Assembly (NCBI GenBank): GCA_016788685.1
Contig: JAEUSS010000479.1
Span: forward strand, 1-9,822
Length of the DNA: 9,822 nucleotides
Reading direction: 5' to 3'
DNA from: Prolixibacteraceae bacterium
Lineage (GTDB): Bacteria; Bacteroidota; Bacteroidia; Bacteroidales; Prolixibacteraceae
Below are positions 1-6,522 of this stretch, one piece after another. The notes below the pieces were generated by a model, which was not told the DNA's origin, did no database searches, and worked only from the letters and a program-made list of their open reading frames with translations. The stretch's first letter is position 1. Each line of letters begins with the position of its first letter. A program made the translations under genes and the position numbers.

Positions 1-129
1 ATTATATCAAGATGAAAGATAAAAGATAAAGTCATCTCCGCCCTCGTCAATAGTTGCAAAAGGTTTGTTAAAACAAAATCTACTTCAACAAAGTTCAAGT
101 TAATTATTTTCCGGGAAGCGCACCTCCTA

Positions 130-162
130 TTCCGGAAGATCCGTTTCCCGGGACTTCCGGAA
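130..162. repeat. Perfect 9-bp inverted repeat, 15-nt loop
   Basis: TTCCGGAAG at 130-138 is exactly mirrored by CTTCCGGAA at 154-162. The 15-nt loop contains the palindrome TCCCGGGA (146-153). A further TTCCGGGAA at 109-117 can pair with part of that loop, so two alternative folds are possible. No T-tract follows the stem, so it is not a rho-independent terminator. It may be an RNA structure in a 3' untranslated region or a degraded repeat; the function is unknown. Confidence 0.5.
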
Positions 163-284
163 CAAAGCAAAATCATTTGAGCAGGAACAGACGATTATGT
201 CATCCGCAGGAACATACCGTTCACCTGCAGAAGATGGTCATTCACAGAAATTAGTTAATTATAAAAATTTAGTTATGTATTTTT

Positions 285-313
285 AAATCGTAAGCATATT
301 GCGCGATTTTTTT
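285..313 (+). terminator. Weak candidate rightward terminator
   Basis: AAATCG (285-290) can pair with CGATTT (304-309), with an inner GCA/TGC pairing, and a run of seven T residues covers 307-313. The stem is short and interrupted and only moderately GC-rich, so this is a weak candidate. It would fit the end of a rightward transcript entering from the left edge, with the hairpin at 397-430 as a backup. Confidence 0.25.
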
Positions 314-396
314 CATGTAAAAATTCAACAGTTTCAGTGTAAATTCAGAAATCAGCATGTGTTAACACCGCCTGAAGCAATGCTCTGAAGGCATCT

Positions 397-430
397 AAAG
401 CCACCGAATCCCCCTTCCGGTGGCTTTTTA
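397..430 (+). terminator. Rho-independent terminator, rightward
   Basis: A perfect 10-bp stem pairs AAAGCCACCG (397-406) with CGGTGGCTTT (418-427) around an 11-nt C-rich loop, and T residues continue to 429 with more T after one A. The T-tract orientation favours rightward transcription. No rightward gene is visible upstream inside the window, so it ends either an off-window transcript or an unannotated small RNA. A smaller hairpin (GCCT/AGGC arms near 371-393) lies just upstream. Confidence 0.6.
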
Positions 431-457
431 TTTACTTCACGCCTGCCGTGCTTTCAT

Positions 458-493
458 AAAAAAAACCGGACAGGATTAATCCCGACCGGTTTT
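458..493 (-). terminator. Rho-independent terminator of the leftward gene
   Basis: The outer stem pairs AAAACCGG (462-469) with CCGGTTTT (486-493). Inside it the palindrome GGATTAATCC (473-482) extends the hairpin past a small internal loop with one C-G pair (471/484). Read leftward, the stem is followed by eight T residues (the A-run 458-465 on the given strand). It lies about 95 nt after the stop of the leftward gene 590-1381, which it most likely terminates. The four T residues on the other side give it weak bidirectional potential. Confidence 0.75.
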
Positions 494-589
494 ACTGTTC
501 TCTGTTTAATTGTTCTCCTGTTTAAAGCTTTGCGTTATAGCTTATATCGTAATTAACGGACTGAAACCTCGTTTATTTTCTCCAGCCCA

Positions 590-1381
590 TCATTTTTTGA
601 CCTTGTCCGGCTCGCTCAAAGTGTCTTTCTTAAAAGCTCCGACAGACTGCTCCATTTCTGTTCCGATTCTATCTTCGGGAAAAGTACCGAATTCATAGCT
701 AAAATCAGCAGATCTTTTTTCCGTTGTTTTTTTGCGGATGATTTCAATCTTCTCGCGATCACCTTTTAACATTTTCTTCTTGTATGTAATAATATCCGGA
801 TCATTCAAATCAATCAAGTGATCAGAATGCTGCATCCGGAGCATGTTCAGGTGTGGCGGTGACGGAGGCATTGGGGGCACCGGAGGAAGATGTTTCAAAT
901 TCCCGTCATGAAAATAAATCATCTGATTCTTCCCGCCATCGCCAATCCGCTTCCGCACAACAACCTTTTTCCCCAGCGAATCAATATTCTCGGTAACAAT
1001 TTCCAGCACACCGCACGAATCCGTATTCCAAATCGCCGGATCGCCTTCCCTCACTCCTTTTCGGGTCATAATCAACATTCTCTCTTTACCGTTCAGCCGG
1101 TCAACCTTTACATCAACCCGGTGCAGTTTGTCAAAGCCCGAAGGATTGAATTTCCGGATGTGTTTGGCCGGGCTCAGCGTATCTCCGTTCCAGATAAAAA
1201 CATCATCATTGGTCAGAATGGTGTCAAGTTCTGTTTTTTTTCCGTTCTCAATTTTTGTCATCCTGATGTGGCGCTCCTTTTTAGGTTCCTGCACTTCTTT
1301 ATCTGCCCGCATTAAAGCAAATGACGAAAGCAGTACGGTTGTCAGCCCGGCAACCCCGAATGATAGCAAAGTGTTTCTCAT
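590..1381 (-). CDS. Secreted hypothetical protein with PPx-repeat tract, divergent from a two-component system
   Basis: The 263-residue product is not a family I can name with certainty. Residues 1-26 form a signal peptide: a basic start (MRN), a hydrophobic core, then FALMRA as a plausible cleavage region. There is no lipobox cysteine and no further membrane segment, so it is probably periplasmic or surface-exposed. The mature part is highly charged. A TKIENGKKTELDT stretch lies at 42-54, a VFIWNGD segment at 61-67, and a proline tract LPPVPPMPPSPP at 165-176 with PPx period 3. A basic region (201-222) and an acidic/basic tail follow. It is transcribed away from the histidine kinase gene, with a shared regulatory region, and the kinase sensor domain carries a similar proline tract. 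I infer a regulon member and possible accessory sensor of that kinase, by analogy with CpxP/CpxA; this is unproven. The ATG at 1381 is supported by a good -7 element about 33 bp upstream and a leader of about 26-30 nt. Confidence 0.85.
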   Translation of the reverse strand: MRNTLLSFGVAGLTTVLLSSFALMRADKEVQEPKKERHIRMTKIENGKKTELDTILTNDDVFIWNGDTLSPAKHIRKFNPSGFDKLHRVDVKVDRLNGKERMLIMTRKGVREGDPAIWNTDSCGVLEIVTENIDSLGKKVVVRKRIGDGGKNQMIYFHDGNLKHLPPVPPMPPSPPHLNMLRMQHSDHLIDLNDPDIITYKKKMLKGDREKIEIIRKKTTEKRSADFSYEFGTFPEDRIGTEMEQSVGAFKKDTLSEPDKVKK

Positions 1382-1413
1382 GATTGTATCGTTTTAGTGA
1401 ATGATTTCAGAAG

Positions 1414-1441
1414 CAAAGATACGTTTGACACTCCCGATCAA
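1414..1441 (-). promoter_or_regulatory. Promoter of the leftward secreted-protein gene
   Basis: Read leftward, TATCTTTG (1421 to 1414) matches the Bacteroidota housekeeping -7 consensus TAnnTTTG. A TTG (complement of 1439-1441) lies 17 nt further upstream as an approximate -33 element, where the usual spacing is slightly longer. Transcription would start around 1407-1410, giving a leader of about 26-30 nt. The GTTAA box array begins four bases upstream of this -33 element. Confidence 0.6.
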
Positions 1442-1444
1442 CGA

Positions 1445-1482
1445 GTTAACGACCGGTTAAAATCTGTTAACAAAAAGTTAAA
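1445..1482. promoter_or_regulatory. Candidate response-regulator operator: four GTTAA boxes
   Basis: GTTAA occurs at 1445, 1456, 1466 and 1477, a spacing of 11, 10 and 11 bp, so all four boxes lie on one face of the helix. The boxes alternate GTTAAC, GTTAAA, GTTAAC, GTTAAA, which makes a tandem repeat of a two-box unit with a 21-bp period. OmpR/PhoB-family regulators bind as dimers to direct half-sites about 11 bp apart, and CpxR uses comparable GTAAA direct repeats, so this fits two dimers. The array sits between the divergent promoters, at roughly -77 to -41 of the kinase start and -37 to -73 of the leftward start, suitable for activating both. The obvious candidate binder is the regulator encoded at 3331-4026. 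The binding itself is inference. Confidence 0.6.
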
Positions 1483-1508
1483 GTCCGACAACGGCCCTTT
1501 TTTATATT

Positions 1509-1516
1509 TATCTTTG
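1509..1516 (+). promoter_or_regulatory. Promoter -7 element of the kinase-regulator operon
   Basis: TATCTTTG matches TAnnTTTG and is identical to the -7 element of the opposing promoter. No good -33 TTTG is present 19-21 bp upstream; instead the last GTTAA box ends 27 bp before it, which fits an activator-dependent promoter. Transcription would start around 1520-1523, leaving a leader of about 117-120 nt before the GTG start at 1640. The leader contains two very short ATG reading frames (1532 and 1572) but no obvious strong hairpin. Confidence 0.55.
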
Positions 1517-1639
1517 AGTCACTAAACAGACATGCTGAGGTAAAAAACCGAAGACTGGATACTACGGCGCGATGCTCTTTCAGTATAAAATTTAGGTAAA
1601 CGAACAGACGGAAACTATATAAACTATTTTCTTCCACGA

Positions 1640-3280
1640 GTGAATAAAAAAATAATCACTGCCCTCATTGTGCTGATGGGAATTTCGATTCTCGCCATCA
1701 TCATCATTCAGCTGGTATGGATGAACAATGCCATCCGGGTCAGAAACGAGATGTTTGACCGCAGCGTTAACGAAGCGCTTACCAGCACAACCAACCGGCT
1801 TGAAACCATGCAGGATTTCAGGCTGATCAATCGGTTTGCGTTTGGCGATTCCGTTCGTTTCCCCGGTCGGCCGCCCGGGCCTCCCCTTCCTCCAAATCCA
1901 AAAGCGATCAGGATTTTAAAGAATCCGGTAAACCCGCCAAGCAAAAAAAAGATCGAAATGGTTGTGAAAGCAAAGGCAGGCAAGAATGGCTTCCAATACC
2001 ACATTTCGGACAGAAACGACAGCGGAACAACAAGTACGGATCATTTCGTTTTTATCAATACCGACAGCATCGCCCGCAACCTGGACTCGGCTTACACTCA
2101 CGGAATCAATAAACTTGACTCCCTGGTCGGACGATTCGATCTGCAAACCGACTCCTCCGGCAAATTTAAACAACGCTTCGAAATTAAGACACATAAACTA
2201 AGAAGGGTTGCCAGCCAGGTAGTTCAGGAAATTTCGACCTGGGAAGAAAACATTCCGGTTGAAAGGATTTCCGAAGTTTTGAAAAAAGAACTCGAAAACC
2301 GAGACATCCCGGTCTCATTCCAATTGGGCATCATCAAAGATTCCGTTATTTCCGAACAATCAACTGATTCTGACACGCTGCTCCTGCATAAAAGCAACTA
2401 CAAAGTCAACCTTTACCCCAACGGAATTTTTGAAAAAGACGTGCTGCTATCGGTTTATTTTCCGGAAAAAGACACGTTTATTTACCGAACAATAAACTGG
2501 TTACTAATCATTTCACTCATCTTTTCAATCGTCATACTGGTTACTTTCGGGGCAAGCATCTATTTCATCCTGAAACAAAAGAAAATTTCGGAGATGAAGT
2601 CGGATTTCATTAACAACATGACACACGAATTTAAAACACCAATTGCGACAATCTCGGTTGCTGCCGACTCCATCTCAAACCCCAGGATCATCGGAGATCC
2701 CGACCGGATCAGGTACTTTATCGAGATGATAAAAAAGGAAAACATCCGGATGAACCGCCAGGTAGAAGACATACTGACCATTGCCCGGCTTGACAAAAAA
2801 GACTTCGAATTTAAATGGGAAGCCTTCAACCTGCACATGGTCATTGAAGAAGCAATAGCCAGCATTGCGCTTCAGGCAGAAAAAAGACAGGGGTTCATTA
2901 CAAGCGAACTAAACGCCAAAAATCCGGTAGCAACAAGTGATCCGGTTCATTTTTCAAACCTGATTTTCAATTTGCTTGATAATGCAATTAAATATTCAAC
3001 GGATGCTCCGGAAGTTAAAATCTCGACACAGAACACCGCAAAGGGAGTGCTGATCGCCGTGGAAGACAAAGGAATCGGCATGACCAAAGCAGTGCAAAGT
3101 CACATCTTCGAGCGATTTTACCGCCAGACCAGCGGAAACGTACACAATGTAAAAGGCTTTGGATTAGGCCTCAGCTACGTAAAAGCCGTACTTGAAGCCA
3201 ACCGCGGAAGTATCAGCGTACAAAGCGAGCCGGGCAAAGGCAGCCGTTTCGAGGTGTTCATCCCTTTTGAGCGGGAATAA
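1640..3280 (+). CDS. Membrane sensor histidine kinase, RprX-like
   Basis: This 546-residue kinase presumably autophosphorylates on histidine and passes the phosphate to the regulator encoded 50 bp downstream. Transmembrane segment 1 covers about residues 5-27 and segment 2 about 286-311, enclosing a periplasmic sensor domain of about 260 residues that I do not recognise. The sensor has a proline tract at 75-88 (PGRPPGPPLPPNPK). Segment 2 runs almost directly into the dimerisation domain, with no visible HAMP. The H-box is NNMTHEFKTPI with phospho-acceptor H329. The ATPase domain shows the N-box (NLLDNAIKYS, N448), G1 (DKGIG, 476-480) and G2 (GFGLGLS, 506-512), all intact. The GTG start is chosen because it gives a normal N-terminus (MNKKI followed by the hydrophobic helix). 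The H-box wording and architecture match the Bacteroides RprX type as I recall it. The signal sensed is unknown. The sensor may interact with the divergently encoded secreted protein (inference). Confidence 0.95.
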   Translation: MNKKIITALIVLMGISILAIIIIQLVWMNNAIRVRNEMFDRSVNEALTSTTNRLETMQDFRLINRFAFGDSVRFPGRPPGPPLPPNPKAIRILKNPVNPPSKKKIEMVVKAKAGKNGFQYHISDRNDSGTTSTDHFVFINTDSIARNLDSAYTHGINKLDSLVGRFDLQTDSSGKFKQRFEIKTHKLRRVASQVVQEISTWEENIPVERISEVLKKELENRDIPVSFQLGIIKDSVISEQSTDSDTLLLHKSNYKVNLYPNGIFEKDVLLSVYFPEKDTFIYRTINWLLIISLIFSIVILVTFGASIYFILKQKKISEMKSDFINNMTHEFKTPIATISVAADSISNPRIIGDPDRIRYFIEMIKKENIRMNRQVEDILTIARLDKKDFEFKWEAFNLHMVIEEAIASIALQAEKRQGFITSELNAKNPVATSDPVHFSNLIFNLLDNAIKYSTDAPEVKISTQNTAKGVLIAVEDKGIGMTKAVQSHIFERFYRQTSGNVHNVKGFGLGLSYVKAVLEANRGSISVQSEPGKGSRFEVFIPFERE

Positions 3281-3330
3281 ACTACAAATCTCAGAATCCG
3301 ACATTCAGCAACAGAAAAACGTTCAGCAAT

Positions 3331-4026
3331 ATGACCTCAAAACCTTCCATATTTTTAGTTGAAGACGATCTCAGTTTTGGAGCAGTCCTGAAATCCTATC
3401 TCGAAATCAACGATTTTGAAGTCAATTGGGTTGACGACGGCCAGCACGCGCTGACTCAGTTCAAAAGAAACAGCTTCGACATCTGCATCCTGGACGTGAT
3501 GTTGCCAAACGTTGACGGATTTACCATCGGAACCGAAATCCGCAAAATAAATACAAACATTCCGATTCTTTTTCTGACGGCTAAAAATCTGCGGGAAGAT
3601 GTTCTGAAAGGTTACCGCATCGGAGCCGATGACTACATCACCAAACCCTTCGACACCGAAGTTCTGATTTTTAAAATCAAGGCCATTCTGAAAAGACAAT
3701 CGGGAATCCAGCCGCAGGATGTCGGTTTTTATCAGATCGGGGACTATCTATTCGACTACAAACTTCGGATCATCGGACGCGACGGCGCAAAACAAAAACT
3801 GTCGCCCAAAGAAGCCGAACTCCTCAAAATGCTGTGCGACAACCTGAATGAGTTACTCCCGCGCGAAACCGCCCTGAAAAAAATATGGGGTGATGACGGC
3901 TATTTCACAGCCCGAAGCATGGATGTTTACCTGACCAAACTCCGGAAAATTTTTGCCGACGACCCGTCGGTAGAGATCCGCAATATTCACGGAAGCGGAT
4001 TTTTGCTTGAAATTAAAAATTGCTGA
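3331..4026 (+). CDS. Response regulator, OmpR/PhoB family, RprY-like
   Basis: The 231-residue product has a receiver domain (about 5-122) and a winged-helix DNA-binding domain (about 132-229). The receiver has the acidic pocket E11, D12 and D13, phospho-acceptor D55 (ICILDVMLPN), switch T83 and conserved K105 (ITKPF). In the C-terminal domain, ARSMDVYLTKLRKIF (194-208) is the recognition helix region and IRNIHGSGFLLE forms the wing. These features and GADDYITKPF resemble Bacteroides RprY closely, from memory of the family. It follows the kinase gene by 50 bp and is probably co-transcribed with it. Likely targets include its own operon and the divergent secreted-protein gene, through the GTTAA boxes at 1445-1482. 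Orthology to RprY rather than a paralogous pair cannot be settled from one window. Confidence 0.95.
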   Translation: MTSKPSIFLVEDDLSFGAVLKSYLEINDFEVNWVDDGQHALTQFKRNSFDICILDVMLPNVDGFTIGTEIRKINTNIPILFLTAKNLREDVLKGYRIGADDYITKPFDTEVLIFKIKAILKRQSGIQPQDVGFYQIGDYLFDYKLRIIGRDGAKQKLSPKEAELLKMLCDNLNELLPRETALKKIWGDDGYFTARSMDVYLTKLRKIFADDPSVEIRNIHGSGFLLEIKNC

Positions 4027-4054
4027 TTTTCATCCCGCTGTTGATCTGTTTTTA

Positions 4055-4062
4055 TACCTTTG
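4055..4062 (+). promoter_or_regulatory. Promoter -7 element before nadB
   Basis: TACCTTTG fits the TAnnTTTG consensus and would start transcription around 4066-4069, about 20 nt before the nadB ATG at 4089. No clear -33 TTTG is seen at the usual distance. It lies in the 62-bp gap after the response regulator, where no terminator hairpin is visible, so nadB could be expressed both from here and by read-through from the kinase operon. Confidence 0.5.
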
Positions 4063-4088
4063 CGCCCTTGTTAGAAAATTATCTTCAG

Positions 4089-5675
4089 ATGGCAGATCAC
4101 ACCATTGAAATCAAAGAATTTGACACCATTGTCGTTGGAAGCGGATTAGCAGGTCTTACGGCTGCTTATTACGCTTCAAAAAACGGAAGTGTTGCCATCA
4201 TCACCAAATCGCAGCTCGACATCAGCAATTCCTATTACGCTCAGGGAGGCATTGCTGCGGTTACCGCTCCCGAAGACTCTTTTGAATCGCACATCCAGGA
4301 CTCGCTCATCGCCGGACGCGGACTTTGCGACCGCGATGCTGTTGAAATTCTGGTTACCGAAGGACAGCAATGTGTTCAGGAACTAATCGGACTCGGCATG
4401 CAATTCGACCGCGAAGCCGGTGAGTTTGTCCTCGGTCTGGAAGGCGGACACAGTCACCGCAGAATCCTCCACGCCGGCGGCGATGCAACCGGAAAGGGAC
4501 TCACCTGTTTCATGCTGAAAAAAGTTCAGGCGCAAAACAACATACACGCCTTTGAGTACACCACTGTCGTTGAACTCCTGGTCGACAATCAGGTTTGCTG
4601 CGGTGTTCAGGCTTTCGATTTTGTGTCGGGAGAAAACATCCTTTTCAAATCAAAAGCCACGATCATTGCAACCGGAGGGCTATCACGGATTTACGACCGT
4701 TCGACCAATCCTCATACAGCCACCGGCGACGGCATTGCTCTGGCCTACTATGCCGGAGCCAAACTTTCGGATATTGAATTTATTCAGTTTCATCCTTCAG
4801 CCCTGCACATCCCGGGCGAAGAAGCTTTTCTGATCAGCGAAGCCGTGCGGGGCGAAGGTGCCTGGTTGCTGAATCCGCTCGGTAAAAGGTTTATGCTCGA
4901 CATTCACCCGCTGGCTGAACTTGCCCCGCGCGATGTGGTAGCCTATGCCATTCACAATCAACTGCAGCTGCATCAATCCGACTTTGTGTACCTCAGCCTG
5001 AAACACCTCAATCCGGAGTTGATAAAAAAACGTTTTTCAACCATCTACCATACTTTGCTGAAATACGACATCGACCTCACCTGCGACCTGCTGCCTGTTT
5101 CACCGGCCGCTCACTATATGGTCGGCGGCATTCAGACCGATCTGCACGGAGAAACCAACATCAAAGGCCTTTTTGCGTGCGGAGAAGTTGCCTCTACCGG
5201 CGTTATGGGAGCAAACCGGTTGGCGAGCAACTCTCTGCTCGAATGTTTGGTCTTTGGCAAACGGGCTGCCGAAAATGCAACCGGAAAAGAACGAACTCAG
5301 GAAACACTTCCTGCAATAGCACTGATTCATGTTGACCCGGAAAATGAAGCGTTCTTCCTGGAAACGAAGAACCGGATTGCCACGCTGATGAGCAAAAAGG
5401 CCGGAATTGTACGGTCGGCAGAAAAGCTGCGCGAAGCCATTGAGGAACTCAGTCAGATAAAAAACCATTTGCCCGAAAAAATTTCCGAATACAATCTTTT
5501 AAAAATCAAACACATTACTGATATTTGCACCCTTATTTGCGAATCGGCCTTAATACGGACCGAAAGTCGTGGCGGGCACATCCGCGAAGACTTTCAAACC
5601 GAAAAACCGGATTTGTGTGCACATCTGATTCAGCAGAAAAATCAGAAATACAAATTTCAAGAAGTCAGAAGATAG
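4089..5675 (+). CDS. nadB: L-aspartate oxidase
   Basis: NadB is a soluble FAD enzyme that oxidises L-aspartate to iminoaspartate, the first step of de novo NAD synthesis. It uses oxygen or fumarate as electron acceptor. The product is 528 residues, close to the roughly 540 of the E. coli enzyme. The FAD-binding GSGLAG lies at 17-22 and SNSYYAQGGIAAV at 46-58. Catalytic-domain signatures include HPSALH (235-240), SEAVRGEGAWL (250-260), APRD (279-282), HYMVGG (342-347) and GEVASTGVMGANRLASNSLLE (365-385). The C-terminal helical domain ends with ESRGGHIREDF (491-501). Succinate dehydrogenase and fumarate reductase flavoproteins are relatives, but the sequence and the adjoining nadC favour NadB. 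I chose ATG 4089 over the in-frame TTG at 4020: the extension would overlap the regulator stop, span the likely promoter and add residues not seen in the family. The stop is one base from the nadC start. Confidence 0.95.
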   Translation: MADHTIEIKEFDTIVVGSGLAGLTAAYYASKNGSVAIITKSQLDISNSYYAQGGIAAVTAPEDSFESHIQDSLIAGRGLCDRDAVEILVTEGQQCVQELIGLGMQFDREAGEFVLGLEGGHSHRRILHAGGDATGKGLTCFMLKKVQAQNNIHAFEYTTVVELLVDNQVCCGVQAFDFVSGENILFKSKATIIATGGLSRIYDRSTNPHTATGDGIALAYYAGAKLSDIEFIQFHPSALHIPGEEAFLISEAVRGEGAWLLNPLGKRFMLDIHPLAELAPRDVVAYAIHNQLQLHQSDFVYLSLKHLNPELIKKRFSTIYHTLLKYDIDLTCDLLPVSPAAHYMVGGIQTDLHGETNIKGLFACGEVASTGVMGANRLASNSLLECLVFGKRAAENATGKERTQETLPAIALIHVDPENEAFFLETKNRIATLMSKKAGIVRSAEKLREAIEELSQIKNHLPEKISEYNLLKIKHITDICTLICESALIRTESRGGHIREDFQTEKPDLCAHLIQQKNQKYKFQEVRR

Positions 5676-5676
5676 T

Positions 5677-6519
5677 ATGAATGAACTCGAACTTAAAGCA
5701 GCTGAAACGCTGATTGAACTTGCACTGCGGGAAGATGTAGGCGAAGGCGACATCACTACGGATAGCATTATTCCTGCCGGGACACGGCGCAAAGCCAAAA
5801 TGGTGGCCAAAGCTGACGGTGTGGTTGCCGGCCTTCCGGTAGCCGAGATGGTGTTCAGACACCTGGATCCGGACATGACCTGGAATGTGTTGACTCCGGA
5901 AGGTTCACCGGTTAAAAAGGGCGATGTAATGGTTGAGTTTGAAGGAACATACCGCGCCCTGCTGACAGGTGAAAGAACCGCCTTGAATTTTCTGCAGCGT
6001 TTGTCTGGTATTGCAACCATGTCAGCCCGATATGCTGATGCTGTTAAAGATTTCAAAACCGTTATTCTGGACACCCGGAAAACTTTGCCCGGATTCAGGA
6101 TGCTCGACAAATACGCTGTAAAGACCGGAGGCGCCAGCAATCATCGGATTGGTCTTTTTGATATGGCCATGATTAAAGACAACCACATTGAAGTGGCCGG
6201 AGGAATCACTGAGGCGGTCAAAGCGGTTCGAAACAACATCAAAGAAGGTATCCGGATTGAAGTGGAAACTACTACAATAGCCCAGGTTCAGGAAGCTCTT
6301 GACGCGGGAGCAGACATCATCATGCTCGACAACATGGATAACGAAACCATGCGCAGAAGTGTGGAATTGATTGCCGGAAGAGCAAAAGTGGAAGCTTCGG
6401 GAAATATGACTCTGGAAAGATTAAAAGAAGTGGCTGCAACCGGTGTCGATTTTATTTCAATCGGAGCACTCACGCATTCTGTCAGTGCGCTGGATATCAG
6501 TCAACGTTTAGAAAATTAG
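5677..6519 (+). CDS. nadC: Nicotinate-nucleotide pyrophosphorylase (quinolinate phosphoribosyltransferase)
   Basis: NadC converts quinolinate and phosphoribosyl pyrophosphate to nicotinate mononucleotide and CO2, the third step of de novo NAD synthesis. The product is 280 residues, a normal length. Family signatures are intact: GERTALNFLQRLSGIAT (98-114), LDTRKTLPGFR (131-141), KYAVKTGGASNHR (145-157), MIKDNHI (165-171), EVET (195-198), LDN (217-219) and SGN (241-243) followed by SIGALTHS. These supply the arginine, lysine, histidine and acidic residues that bind quinolinate, phosphate and PRPP. It starts one base after the nadB stop, so the two are almost certainly co-transcribed and probably translationally coupled. 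The quinolinate synthase gene nadA, which acts between them, is not in the window and must lie elsewhere if the pathway is complete. Confidence 0.96.
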   Translation: MNELELKAAETLIELALREDVGEGDITTDSIIPAGTRRKAKMVAKADGVVAGLPVAEMVFRHLDPDMTWNVLTPEGSPVKKGDVMVEFEGTYRALLTGERTALNFLQRLSGIATMSARYADAVKDFKTVILDTRKTLPGFRMLDKYAVKTGGASNHRIGLFDMAMIKDNHIEVAGGITEAVKAVRNNIKEGIRIEVETTTIAQVQEALDAGADIIMLDNMDNETMRRSVELIAGRAKVEASGNMTLERLKEVAATGVDFISIGALTHSVSALDISQRLEN

Positions 6520-6522
6520 TCC

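Larger units (their letters stand above)
1..589. other. Gene-free stretch with structured non-coding DNA
   Basis: No convincing coding sequence is visible. All three rightward frames hit a stop within the first 30 bases, and later open stretches are short, without a recognisable protein or promoter. The stretch does contain a perfect 9-bp inverted repeat (130-162), a weak hairpin followed by T residues (285-313), a good rightward terminator-like hairpin (397-430) and a strong leftward terminator (458-493). The simplest reading is the 3' side of a rightward gene lying beyond the left edge, facing the leftward gene at 590-1381 tail to tail. A small RNA ending at 427-430 is an alternative that the sequence alone cannot settle. 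Confidence 0.6.

Noticed and set aside
197..286. Short rightward ORF of 29 codons ending at the weak hairpin at 285-313
   Set aside because: No promoter, no recognisable protein, low-complexity AT-rich second half; length is within chance expectation.
890..1315. 141-codon rightward ORF antisense to the secreted-protein gene
   Set aside because: It is a shadow of the leftward gene, which has a signal peptide, promoter and terminator; the antisense product has no coherent features.
3304..3329. Direct repeat TTCAGCAA before the response regulator start
   Set aside because: Only two 8-bp copies with 18-bp period and no promoter or operator pattern; probably chance.
4020..4088. TTG start extending nadB by 23 residues
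   Set aside because: The extension would overlap the regulator stop, cover the likely promoter and place extra residues before the normal NadB N-terminus; ATG 4089 fits better.
5550..6140. 196-codon leftward ORF antisense to nadB/nadC
   Set aside because: Both sense genes are intact and conserved; the antisense frame shows no protein-family features.
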